Source: Inquilinus sp. Marseille-Q2685
Lineage (GTDB): Bacteria; Pseudomonadota; Alphaproteobacteria; DSM-16000; Inquilinaceae
Assembly (NCBI RefSeq): GCF_916619195.1
Contig: NZ_CAKAKL010000005.1
Location: 310,001-374,000 of the forward strand
DNA: 64,000 nt
Direction: 5' to 3'
Within the stretch, counting starts at the first letter, position 1. The number at the start of each line of letters is the position of its first letter. The position numbers and the translations under genes are program-made. The notes beneath the pieces were generated by a model. It did no database searches. It worked only from the letters and a program-made list of their open reading frames with translations, and was not told where the DNA came from. This document shows positions 37,166 to 44,810 of the stretch, in pieces.

Positions 37166-38753
37166 CGGCGTCGAACCTGCAGGCGATCAGGGTGAAGCGG
37201 TTGCGGTCCCGGGCGGCGGCCAGCTCCTCGGCCAGTGCCGCGGCGCCGGCGACGGTTCGGCCATGGCCGCCGAAGGCGGTCGCGACGGCGGCGAAATCGG
37301 TGAGGCCGAGGGCGACGCCGTTCGGCGCCAGTCCGGCGGAGTTCTGCTTCAGCGCGATCAGGGCCAGGCTCCGGTCCTGGAACAGCACGAGGGTGACCGG
37401 CAGGCCGAGGTCGCGCAGGGTGGCGAGCTCGCCGATCCCCATCTCCAGCCCGCCGTCGCCCATCACGGCGACGACGCGGCGCGACGGGTCGGCGACCTTG
37501 GCGCCGATCGCCAGCGGCAGGGCCGCGGCCATGGTGCAGAACCCGGCCGATTGCAGCAGCGACAGCGGCCGCCGCGCGACCCATTTCTGGGAGAACAGGA
37601 TGCGGTGGGCGCCGGCGTCGACGGTGACGAGGTCGCCGTCCCCGACCGCGCGGTTCAGCACCTCGACGATCGCATGCGGGCCCCAGTCGGCGCGGGCGGC
37701 GAAGCGTTCGGCCAGCGCCCTCCGGGCCGCGGCGGGTTCACCGTCGGTCCAGGCCTCGCCGGGGCGGACCGCCTCGGCCAGGGCGGCGATCGCGGCCGCG
37801 GGGGCGGCCAGCAGGCGCGTGCCGGCATGGTGCATGGCATGGTCGGCCGGCGCGGCGCTGATCTCGACGATGCGATCCGGGTCCGAGACCGGGTCGAGCC
37901 AGCCGAGCCGCATCTCGATCGGGTCGTAGCCGACGAACAGCAGCAGGTCGGCCCGGCCGAACAGCGGCAGCAGCACCGCGTCGGCCAGCGGCGACAGCCC
38001 GGCGCCGCCCAGCGCCAGCGGATGATCCTCCGGCACCAGCCCCTTGGCCTTGTAGGTGGTGACCACCGGCGCGCCGAGCCGCTCGACCAGGCGCAGCAGC
38101 GCCGGGCCGGCGCCGCCCTGCGCCGCCTCCAGCCCGGCCAGGATCAGCGGCCGCCGCGCCCGCGACAGCCGGTCGCCCAGTGCCGCGATCGCCGGGTCCC
38201 GCGGCGCAACCGACGGGCGCAGCACGGCCGGCGGCGCGACCGGCCGCGGCGCCGGGTCGGCCATCGCCGCCACCGCCGGCGACAGGTCCAGATGCACCGG
38301 CCCCATCGGCTCGGCCAGCGCGATGGCCAAGGCCCGGGCCACGGTCGGGCCCGCGCTCTCCGGCTCGACTTCGAAGCTGGCCTTGACCAGCGGCCGCAGC
38401 AACGCGGCATGGTCGATCACCTGGTGGGTGTAGCGGGCCCGGGTCGGCCGGTCGACGATGCCGGAGATCACCACCAGCGGCACATGCTCCTGCGCCGCAT
38501 CGGCGATGCCGTTGACCGCATTCGCCAGCCCTGGCCCGACGGTCGCCACGAGCAGGCCCGGCGTGCGGGTGGTCACCGAGGCGCCGGCGGCCATGATCGC
38601 CGCCGCCGTCTCGTGCCGCGCCAGGTGGAAGCGGATTCCCGCCGCTTCCAGCCCGTCGATCAAGGTCACGACCTCGCCGCCCGGCATGCCGAAGGCATGG
38701 CGGATTCCATGGGCGTGCAGGGTGGCGGCGATCGTGTCGGCGATGCGGGTCAT
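37143..38753 (-). CDS. Thiamine-diphosphate-dependent enzyme (acetolactate synthase / decarboxylase family)
   Basis: Protein of 536 residues with the three-domain ThDP fold. The catalytic glutamate is E48 in RHETAAAIMAAG. The central domain is FAD/CoA-like without clear function. The ThDP/Mg motif is GDGGLEMGIGELATLRDLGL with VLFQDRSLALIALKQ. It resembles the large acetolactate-synthase-like subgroup, but no regulatory subunit is near, so a different 2-keto acid or sulfo-compound substrate is possible. The start overlaps the upstream membrane-protein stop by four bases. Confidence 0.85.
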   Translation of the reverse strand: MTRIADTIAATLHAHGIRHAFGMPGGEVVTLIDGLEAAGIRFHLARHETAAAIMAAGASVTTRTPGLLVATVGPGLANAVNGIADAAQEHVPLVVISGIVDRPTRARYTHQVIDHAALLRPLVKASFEVEPESAGPTVARALAIALAEPMGPVHLDLSPAVAAMADPAPRPVAPPAVLRPSVAPRDPAIAALGDRLSRARRPLILAGLEAAQGGAGPALLRLVERLGAPVVTTYKAKGLVPEDHPLALGGAGLSPLADAVLLPLFGRADLLLFVGYDPIEMRLGWLDPVSDPDRIVEISAAPADHAMHHAGTRLLAAPAAAIAALAEAVRPGEAWTDGEPAAARRALAERFAARADWGPHAIVEVLNRAVGDGDLVTVDAGAHRILFSQKWVARRPLSLLQSAGFCTMAAALPLAIGAKVADPSRRVVAVMGDGGLEMGIGELATLRDLGLPVTLVLFQDRSLALIALKQNSAGLAPNGVALGLTDFAAVATAFGGHGRTVAGAAALAEELAAARDRNRFTLIACRFDADAYHQAF

Positions 38754-39256
38754 CGGGGGGCGCTTTCGGCGGGCTGGGATTCACGGAAGCGTACGACGTA
38801 CGCCACGACCAGGCCGAACAGGATGTGGCCCACCAGCGACGCCCAGGTCAGCGGGATGAAGCCGAGGAAGGCGGGCAGGCCGGCGAAGATGTGGGCCATG
38901 ACGTAGAGGGCGAAGACCCACAGCCCGGTGCCGAAGCCGATGCCGGTCAGCACCAGCGGCAGCTGCGGCAGGATCCGGCGCTGCAGCGGCCGGGCGATGA
39001 ACAGGTAGCCGATCGGGTAGAACACGATGCCGACGATGGCGTGGATCAGCTCCGCCGCCGCCCAGCTCTGGAAGCCGAAGACGGACTGCACCAGGGCCGC
39101 CGGCTCCAGCGGGCCGCCGACCAGGAAGGGGGTGATGCCGCGGGCCCAGACCTCCCAGGTCAGGTCGGCGGCGACGCCGGCCAGCAGGATGGTCGGGACG
39201 AGGCGGCCGGTCAGGGAGGGGAACAGCGGTGCCGGGGTGGTCTCGGTCATGGTCAT
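38750..39256 (-). CDS. Hypothetical four-helix membrane protein
   Basis: Protein of 168 residues with four hydrophobic segments (starting about 18, 60, 98 and 130). Features include VAADLTWEVWARGITPFLVG and AAELIHAIVGIVFYPIGYLF. I do not recognise the family. GGAGA precedes the ATG. It is tightly packed between the TPR gene (20 bp) and the ThDP enzyme gene (4-bp overlap), so it is part of the same operon. Confidence 0.75.
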   Translation of the reverse strand: MTMTETTPAPLFPSLTGRLVPTILLAGVAADLTWEVWARGITPFLVGGPLEPAALVQSVFGFQSWAAAELIHAIVGIVFYPIGYLFIARPLQRRILPQLPLVLTGIGFGTGLWVFALYVMAHIFAGLPAFLGFIPLTWASLVGHILFGLVVAYVVRFRESQPAESAPR

Positions 39257-39276
39257 GATGGGATCTCCAGTCGAGC

Positions 39277-40608
39277 TCAACGGTGGGCCCGGAGGCGGGC
39301 CGACAGGGCACGGCCGTCGACCGCCGCGATCAGGCGGTCCTCGGCCTTCAGGCGGCGGCGGGCGTCGCCGATGGCGCGCAGGGCCGGGGCGTCGTCGCGC
39401 CGGGACGCGGTCTCGGCCAAGGCCAGGACGAACAGGTCGCGCTGGGCGTTGCTGCCGCCGAGCCGCGGCAGGGCGGCGGCGAGGCGGTCGAGCGCGCCGC
39501 GCTCGCCGCCCAGGCCGGCGATCACGCGGGCCAGGGGCAGGCCGAGATCGGCCGCGACCCTGGCCTGGTCGCCGGTGCCCTGGGCGCGGACCTGCAGCGC
39601 CATCACCAGCTCCGCCGCCGCCGGCCGGTCGCCGAGCGCGACCAGGGCGATCAGGGTGTGCAGCGACGCGAAGACCAGGGTGGTGTCGGCCCGGCGCCTG
39701 CGGGCGATCTCCGCCAGGCCGGTCCAGCGGTGGCCGACATCGACGCCCAGCCGCTCCAGCCGCCACAGCAGCGACACGGCGTTGGCCATGTCGCGGAAAT
39801 CGTCGGTCGGCTGCGGCCTCACCTCCTCATCATAGAGGTGCAGCACGCGCTCGTGATCGCCGCGCTCGAGGTGCAGCAGCGCCAGATGCCAGGCCATGTG
39901 GAAGCTGAAGTTGTTGCAGCGGGACCAGCTGCCGCGGCTCGCCTCCAGCCAGGCGATGCCGGCGGCGGTCTCGCCCCTCATCTCATGGACATGCGAGACC
40001 GCATGCAGCCCCCAGGCGTCGTCCGGCTCCATCGCGACGGCCTGCCGGCCATAGGCTTCGGCGGCGGCATAGGCGCCGTGCTCCTCGACGGCGAAAGCGT
40101 GGCAGCCCAAGAGGAAGCCGGCCATCGGGCGGCCGGGACACCAGACGGCCATCATTCGCTGCGACGCGGCCAGCATGCCGGCGGCATCGCCGAGCATGAA
40201 GCGCAGCGCATGGGCGATCTTGAACGGCAGGAAGGTGGCCGGACGGTCGGCGAAGCGGAGGTCGAGGCAGTCTGCCGCGTCTGCGAAGCGATCCTCCGCG
40301 GCGTGGCCGAGAGCCTCGACCAGGGCCTGCTCGTCGCCTGTGCCTCCCTCTTTCGCCGCCAGGGCGCGCCGGGCCTCCGCCAGCGCCTCGCGCGCCGGGG
40401 CGGCCAGCTCCCGGCGGGCCAGGATCAGGTTGGCGAAACCCTTGAGCGCCAAGGCCGGCACATGGTCCGGATCGGCTTCGAGCGCCCGGCCGATCGCCGC
40501 GCCGGTCGAAGGCCTGTGGGCCGCGAGGTCGCGCACCGCCTCCTCGAAGGCCTGCGTGGCGCCGGGGCTGGCGGAGCTGGTGGAGAGATCGTGGGCGTCC
40601 AACGGCAT
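39277..40608 (-). CDS. TPR protein of the TTC38 family
   Basis: Soluble protein of 443 residues made of helical pairs. Its core, DDAWGLHAVSHVHEMRGETA ... WSRCNNFSFHMAWHLALLHLERGDHERVLHLYDEEV, matches the family of eukaryotic tetratricopeptide repeat protein 38 and its bacterial relatives. The conserved H, W and D/E residues suggest a possible enzymatic pocket rather than plain scaffolding, but the function is unknown. AAAGGA precedes the ATG at 40608. It appears to be the first gene of a five-gene operon. Confidence 0.85.
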   Translation of the reverse strand: MPLDAHDLSTSSASPGATQAFEEAVRDLAAHRPSTGAAIGRALEADPDHVPALALKGFANLILARRELAAPAREALAEARRALAAKEGGTGDEQALVEALGHAAEDRFADAADCLDLRFADRPATFLPFKIAHALRFMLGDAAGMLAASQRMMAVWCPGRPMAGFLLGCHAFAVEEHGAYAAAEAYGRQAVAMEPDDAWGLHAVSHVHEMRGETAAGIAWLEASRGSWSRCNNFSFHMAWHLALLHLERGDHERVLHLYDEEVRPQPTDDFRDMANAVSLLWRLERLGVDVGHRWTGLAEIARRRRADTTLVFASLHTLIALVALGDRPAAAELVMALQVRAQGTGDQARVAADLGLPLARVIAGLGGERGALDRLAAALPRLGGSNAQRDLFVLALAETASRRDDAPALRAIGDARRRLKAEDRLIAAVDGRALSARLRAHR

Positions 40609-40992
40609 GTCGGTCCTTTCTCGCCCGTCCGGGCAAGGCTCGGCCGTGGCGTCGATCGGGCGACGCGGCGGCAATCCGGTTCTGTGCAAGGGGCGGGTGC
40701 GCCGGGGGCTCAGCCGTCGCGGGTTGCGACCCTCGACCGCAATGCCGGCGGGGCGGCCGGGCCGGCAGGAGGCGTCATCGCCGGATCAGCGGTCCTCGGG
40801 GCGAAGTGAAGCTGGAGACGATCCATCGGATGTTCCTGCAGAAGAGGTTCGCCGCAACGGGCTCGTGACGACTTCTTCGGCGGTCGGGCGGCTGGTATTA
40901 CACGGCCCGGGAAAATTTTTCTGACACTGTCCGCAGAACCGCCGGGCCCTCTGTAACGAATCCGGGATCGGAGCCGTATGAGGTGATGACGC
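40609..40992. other. Gene-free divergent spacer
   Basis: The 384-bp region between the TTC38-like operon and the ECF sigma gene. Apart from a candidate ECF promoter near its right end I see no gene or clear structure. The right part (around 40910-40925) contains a short AT-rich run, unusual in this GC-rich window, which suggests promoters for both directions. Confidence 0.6.
40953..40980 (+). promoter_or_regulatory. Candidate autoregulated ECF promoter
   Basis: GTAACG (40953-40958), a 16-base spacer, CGTATG (40975-40980). The GTAAC-type -35 box resembles those reported for sigma factors that work with NrsF-type anti-sigma factors. Transcription would start only a few bases before the GTG, so the call is tentative. 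Confidence 0.3.
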
Positions 40993-41550
40993 GTGAGTGA
41001 TCCGTTGCGGGAGGACCAGTGGGCGACATGGATGCGGGCCGCGATTGCCGGGGACGCCGGCGCCTATCGCCTGTTCCTGCAGGCGGTGACCCCGCATCTG
41101 CGCGCCATGGCCCGGCGGCGCGGCGCCCTGTTCGGTGGCTCGGCCAGCGACGCCGAGGACGTGGTGCAGGAGGTGCTGCTGGCGATCCATCTGAAGCGCG
41201 GCAGCTGGGACCCGTCGCGGCCGATCGGGCCCTGGATCTCGGTGATCGTGCGCAACAAGATGATCGACGCGCTGCGTCGGCGCGGCCGGCATGCCGACGT
41301 GCCGATCGAGGACGTGATCGACACGCTGGCGGCGGAGGCGCCGCCGGACGGGCTGGAGCAGCGCGACGTCGACCGCCTGCTGTCGCGGCTGCAGGACCGG
41401 CAGCGCGACATCGTGCGGTCGATCTCGGTCGAGGGCGGCAGCGTGCGCGAGACCGCGGGCCGTCTCGGCATGACGGAAGGCGCCGTGCGCGTGGCGCTGC
41501 ACCGCGCCTTGAAGGCGCTGGCCGCCTTGTATCGGAGTGAACCGGAGTGA
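40993..41550 (+). CDS. ECF sigma-70 factor (SigF-like group)
   Basis: Extracytoplasmic-function sigma factor of 185 residues. Region 2 is AGAYRLFLQAVTPHLRAMARR ... DAEDVVQEVLLAIHLKRGSW (about 23-70). Region 4 HTH is LQDRQRDIVRSISVEGGSVR ... MTEGAVRVALHRALKAL (about 132-178). It starts with GTG at 40993 with GAGGTGA upstream. The next gene overlaps by four bases and encodes its likely membrane anti-sigma factor. Relatives answer to metal or oxidative stress; the signal here is not shown. Confidence 0.92.
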   Translation: MSDPLREDQWATWMRAAIAGDAGAYRLFLQAVTPHLRAMARRRGALFGGSASDAEDVVQEVLLAIHLKRGSWDPSRPIGPWISVIVRNKMIDALRRRGRHADVPIEDVIDTLAAEAPPDGLEQRDVDRLLSRLQDRQRDIVRSISVEGGSVRETAGRLGMTEGAVRVALHRALKALAALYRSEPE

Positions 41551-42182
41551 AGACCGACGACCTCATCACCGCTTTGGCGCAGGACGCGCCCGTCCGCTGG
41601 CCGTTCGGCCGTGCGGTGGCGGCCGCCATGGCCGGCGGCGCGGTCGTGGCCGGGGTCATCTTCTTCGCCGGCGTGGGCATCCGGCCGGACGTGATGCAGG
41701 CGGTCGAGACCGTCCGTTACCTGTTCAAGTTCGTCGTCACCCTGGCGCTCGCCGTCACTGCGACCGGGCTGATCCTGCATCTGGCACGGCCGGGCGTGCC
41801 GCTGGGCGCCTGGCGCTGGGCGCTGCTGGCCGCGCCTGTTCTTCTCGTCGTCTCGGTCGCGCTGGAGATGATGGCGATGCCGATGTCGAGCTGGGGGGGC
41901 CGGTGGATCGGCACCAATGCGCCCTGGTGCCTGACGCTGATCCCGCTGATGGCGCTGGGACCGCTGGCCCTGCTGCTGCTCGCCCTGCGCCAGGGCGCGC
42001 CGCGGCGTCCGGGGCTGGCCGGCGCAGTCGCCGGCCTCGTCGCCAGCGGCATCGCCGCGACCTTCTATGCCGCGCACTGCCCGGACGACAGCCCGTTCTT
42101 CGTCGCCACCTGGTACACGCTGGCGACCGGGATCGTGGTGCTGATCGGCGCCCTGGCGGGCCGACGCTGGCTGCGCTGGTAG
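41547..42182 (+). CDS. NrsF/DUF1109-family membrane anti-sigma factor
   Basis: Integral membrane protein of 211 residues with six predicted helices and the family's two conserved cysteines in APWCLTLIPL and AAHCPDDSPFF. It should hold the sigma factor encoded just upstream at the membrane until a signal (in Caulobacter, heavy metals) releases it. The four-base overlap couples their translation, which keeps sigma and anti-sigma balanced. Confidence 0.88.
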   Translation: MKTDDLITALAQDAPVRWPFGRAVAAAMAGGAVVAGVIFFAGVGIRPDVMQAVETVRYLFKFVVTLALAVTATGLILHLARPGVPLGAWRWALLAAPVLLVVSVALEMMAMPMSSWGGRWIGTNAPWCLTLIPLMALGPLALLLLALRQGAPRRPGLAGAVAGLVASGIAATFYAAHCPDDSPFFVATWYTLATGIVVLIGALAGRRWLRW

Positions 42183-42197
42183 CTGGCGCGTTTCGGC

Positions 42198-43394
42198 TCA
42201 GCCGACAGCTCCCTTCTCCGGCGAAGGGCCATGCGGGCCGCTGGTCGCGTCCAGCTCTCCGATCTCGCCCCAGCGCAGGCCCTTGCCATCGGACGGGTAC
42301 CAGTCCTGCGCCCGGACGTCTCGCAAGGTCCGGCCGGTGTCGAACCGCAGGGCGCCGTCCGCCGCATCGATCGTGCCGTCGCCGTTCCGGTCCGTCGCCG
42401 TGTGGTCGTGGAAGAACGGCACCGCGGTCGGATGCCCGCCAGGGCTGGCATAGTTCGCATGCGACCCGCCGGCGACATAGACCAGCGGCCGGCCGGTCCG
42501 GGCATCCTTCGGCAGATCGTGGAAGGCGGTGACGGAGCTGTGGCCATGGGCGCTGTAGCGTGCCGCCATCGGCTCGAGCGTCACCGGGTTCAGCTCGATC
42601 GTGATGCGCTCCCAGTCGCCTTCGTGGTTCTGCACCGACGGCCCGTCATTGTAGGCGTAGAAGACGTGATAGGTCAGCCGGGGCAGCCCGTCCGTATCGT
42701 CGTACTGGTAGAACACCGGCGCGTCCGCGCTGCCGAGCCGGCCGCGGGCGTCGTTGTCGAGGTCCAGGAAATCATCGCTTCCGGCCCCGGCGACATCGGA
42801 GGCGGTGAAGTCGTCGTCCCTGTCGCCGTTGGTGTTGTTGCCGTGCTCCCGGTCCGGCCAGAACGCCCGGTCCTGGCGCCAGCGGGAGTTCGCGATAAAG
42901 GCCTGCGGATCGGCCGGAAGGTTGTACTCGCCCTGGGGCAGGACCAGAACGGGCGCGTGTTGCCCGGCGAGGCGTTGAGGATCGACCGCGGGTCCGGTGC
43001 TGACCCGTGCCGGTGCCGCCAGCGTTTGCCGCAGGATCTCGATGCGCTGTCCGGCCGCCTCCGGCTGCATGTCCTGGAAGATCGAGATCCGCCACAGCCG
43101 TTCATAGGCCTGGAGCGCCACCGGATCTCCGGCCAGCTTGGCCCGGATCCTGCTATCCAGCGCCTGCTCTTCGGCGCTGGCGCCGGGCTGGGCCGGGGCC
43201 GGTCCGGGACTGGGCGAGGGGGCCGGGAGGGGCCGCTCCCGGGGCAGAGGGTCCGCCGGCGGCGTCGGCCCGGGTGTCGGGGCGGCATGGGCCAGCGCGG
43301 CCCGGAAGGCGGTCGCCACGCTGTCGTCGCTGCTGCCGGGGCGCCGCGGATCGGCTGCGAACGGTGCCCGGATACGGTCGATGATCTGTACCAT
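42198..43394 (-). CDS. Vps62-like domain protein
   Basis: Protein of 398 residues. Residues about 30-75 are a low-complexity Pro/Ala linker. From about 135 there is a domain with FYAYNDGPSVQNHEGDWERITIEL, then YVAGGSHANYASPGGHPTAV. The HEGDWE and GSHANY motifs are the signature of the Vps62 family (named after a yeast vacuolar sorting protein), scattered in bacteria and of unknown activity. An acidic Asp/Asn-rich stretch (NTNGDRDDDFTASD) and DRNGDGTIDAADG look like calcium-binding loops. No signal peptide is obvious. AGGAGG precedes the ATG. It stands alone. Confidence 0.75.
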   Translation of the reverse strand: MVQIIDRIRAPFAADPRRPGSSDDSVATAFRAALAHAAPTPGPTPPADPLPRERPLPAPSPSPGPAPAQPGASAEEQALDSRIRAKLAGDPVALQAYERLWRISIFQDMQPEAAGQRIEILRQTLAAPARVSTGPAVDPQRLAGQHAPVLVLPQGEYNLPADPQAFIANSRWRQDRAFWPDREHGNNTNGDRDDDFTASDVAGAGSDDFLDLDNDARGRLGSADAPVFYQYDDTDGLPRLTYHVFYAYNDGPSVQNHEGDWERITIELNPVTLEPMAARYSAHGHSSVTAFHDLPKDARTGRPLVYVAGGSHANYASPGGHPTAVPFFHDHTATDRNGDGTIDAADGALRFDTGRTLRDVRAQDWYPSDGKGLRWGEIGELDATSGPHGPSPEKGAVG

Positions 43395-43489
43395 CGGACC
43401 CTCCTGCGCGAGATGCCTGGCCGACGATCCGCCGACACCGGAAGGCTAATGGCAGGGGCCGCCGGGCGCAACCGGCCGGCGGTCTCGCC

Positions 43490-44722
43490 CTACGGCCCCA
43501 TCAGCGGGACAGCCGCCCCTGCCGCGGCGAGGCCGAGGACGACGGTCCAGGGCGGCGCCTTCCAGACGGTGAGGAGGAGAAAGCCGGCCAGCGCCAGGGC
43601 GAAGTCGCGGGGCGCCAGGACGGCGCTGGTCCACACCGGGCTGTACAGGGCCGCGCCGAGGATGCCGACGACGGCCGCGTTGGCGCCGCGCATCGCGCTC
43701 TGGGCGCCCGGGCGCAGGCGCAGAGCGTCCCAGAAGGGCAGGGTGCCGTAGGCCAGCAGCAGCCCCGGCAGGAAGATGGCGACGAGCGCGATCGCGGCCC
43801 CGGCGAGACCGTTCGGTGGCGATCCCATCACCGCGCCGAGCCAGGCGGCGAAGGTGAACAGCGGTCCGGGCACCGCCTGCGCCAAGCCGTAGCCTTCGAG
43901 GAAGGCTTCGTTGGAGACCCAGCCGGGCGGCACCACCTCGGCCTGCAGCAGCGGCAGCACGACGTGCCCGCCGCCGAAGACCAGCGTGCCCGAGCGGTAG
44001 AAGGCGTCGAACAGCGCCAGCCCCTGGGCGCCGGTCGCCGTCGCGAGCGCGGGGGCGGCCAGAAAGATCGCCGCGAACAGCGCGAGCGCGACGCCGCCGC
44101 CCCGGCGCGATACCGGAAAGCTCAGCCGTCCGGCTAGGGTGGGGCCGCCGTGGCGGCAGAGCCTCAGGCCGGCGGCCGCGCCCAGGACGATCGCGCCGAT
44201 CTGGCCGAGCGAACCGCCGACGAACACTGTGAAGGCCACGGCCGCCAGCGCGATCGCCGCGCGCTCGCGGTCGGGCGTCAGGGTGCGGGCCATGCCCCAG
44301 ACCGCCTGGGCGACGACGGCGACCGCGACCAGCTTCAGGCCGTGCAGGACGCCCTCGGCCACCGGGCCGGTGAGGGCGGCGGCGCCGAGCGCGAAGGCGC
44401 AGAGCAGGGCGGCCGAGGGCAGGGTGAAGCCGCACCAGGCGGCGAGCCCGCCCAGCAGCCCGCGGCCGCGCAGCAGGCCGAGGGCGAAGCCGACTTGGCT
44501 CGAGGCCGGCCCCGGCAGGAACTGGCACAGGGCGACGAGATCGGCATAGCCGGTCTCGTCGATCCATCGCCGCCGCTTCACCAGCTCGTCGCGGAAATAG
44601 CCGAGATGGGCGATGGGTCCGCCGAAGGAGGTGAGGCCGAGCTTGAGGAAGACGCGGAACACCTCGGCCGGCGAGCCCCGGTCCGGCACCGCGGTCGCGA
44701 GGGATCTGTCGGGTGCGGTCAT
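43490..44722 (-). CDS. chrA: Chromate transporter, long (two-domain) type
   Basis: Inner-membrane transporter of 410 residues made of two homologous halves. LTSFGGPIAHLGYFRDELV and CQFLPGPASSQVGFALG are in the N-terminal half, and FGGGHVVLPLLQAEVVPPGW and QAVPGPLFTFAAWLGA in the C-terminal half. The family exports chromate and may take part in sulfate transport. No chrB regulator is near; the gene seems to be transcribed alone. Confidence 0.92.
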   Translation of the reverse strand: MTAPDRSLATAVPDRGSPAEVFRVFLKLGLTSFGGPIAHLGYFRDELVKRRRWIDETGYADLVALCQFLPGPASSQVGFALGLLRGRGLLGGLAAWCGFTLPSAALLCAFALGAAALTGPVAEGVLHGLKLVAVAVVAQAVWGMARTLTPDRERAAIALAAVAFTVFVGGSLGQIGAIVLGAAAGLRLCRHGGPTLAGRLSFPVSRRGGGVALALFAAIFLAAPALATATGAQGLALFDAFYRSGTLVFGGGHVVLPLLQAEVVPPGWVSNEAFLEGYGLAQAVPGPLFTFAAWLGAVMGSPPNGLAGAAIALVAIFLPGLLLAYGTLPFWDALRLRPGAQSAMRGANAAVVGILGAALYSPVWTSAVLAPRDFALALAGFLLLTVWKAPPWTVVLGLAAAGAAVPLMGP

Positions 44723-44745
44723 CGCGGTCTTCGCTCGCAGACTCA

Positions 44746-44775
44746 GGCGGGCCCCACCGATAGGTGAGGCCCGCC
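44746..44775 (-). terminator. Strong hairpin after the epimerase-GT-TPR gene
   Basis: GGCGGGCCCCACC, loop GATA, GGTGAGGCCCGCC with one mismatch in a 13-bp stem. It lies between the stop at 44811 and the start of chrA at 44722. It lacks a clear T-run, so it may be a Rho-assisted or attenuating structure rather than a classic terminator. Confidence 0.5.
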
Positions 44776-44810
44776 GGGGTCGTCAACCGCGGATGATAGC
44801 GCGCTTTCGA

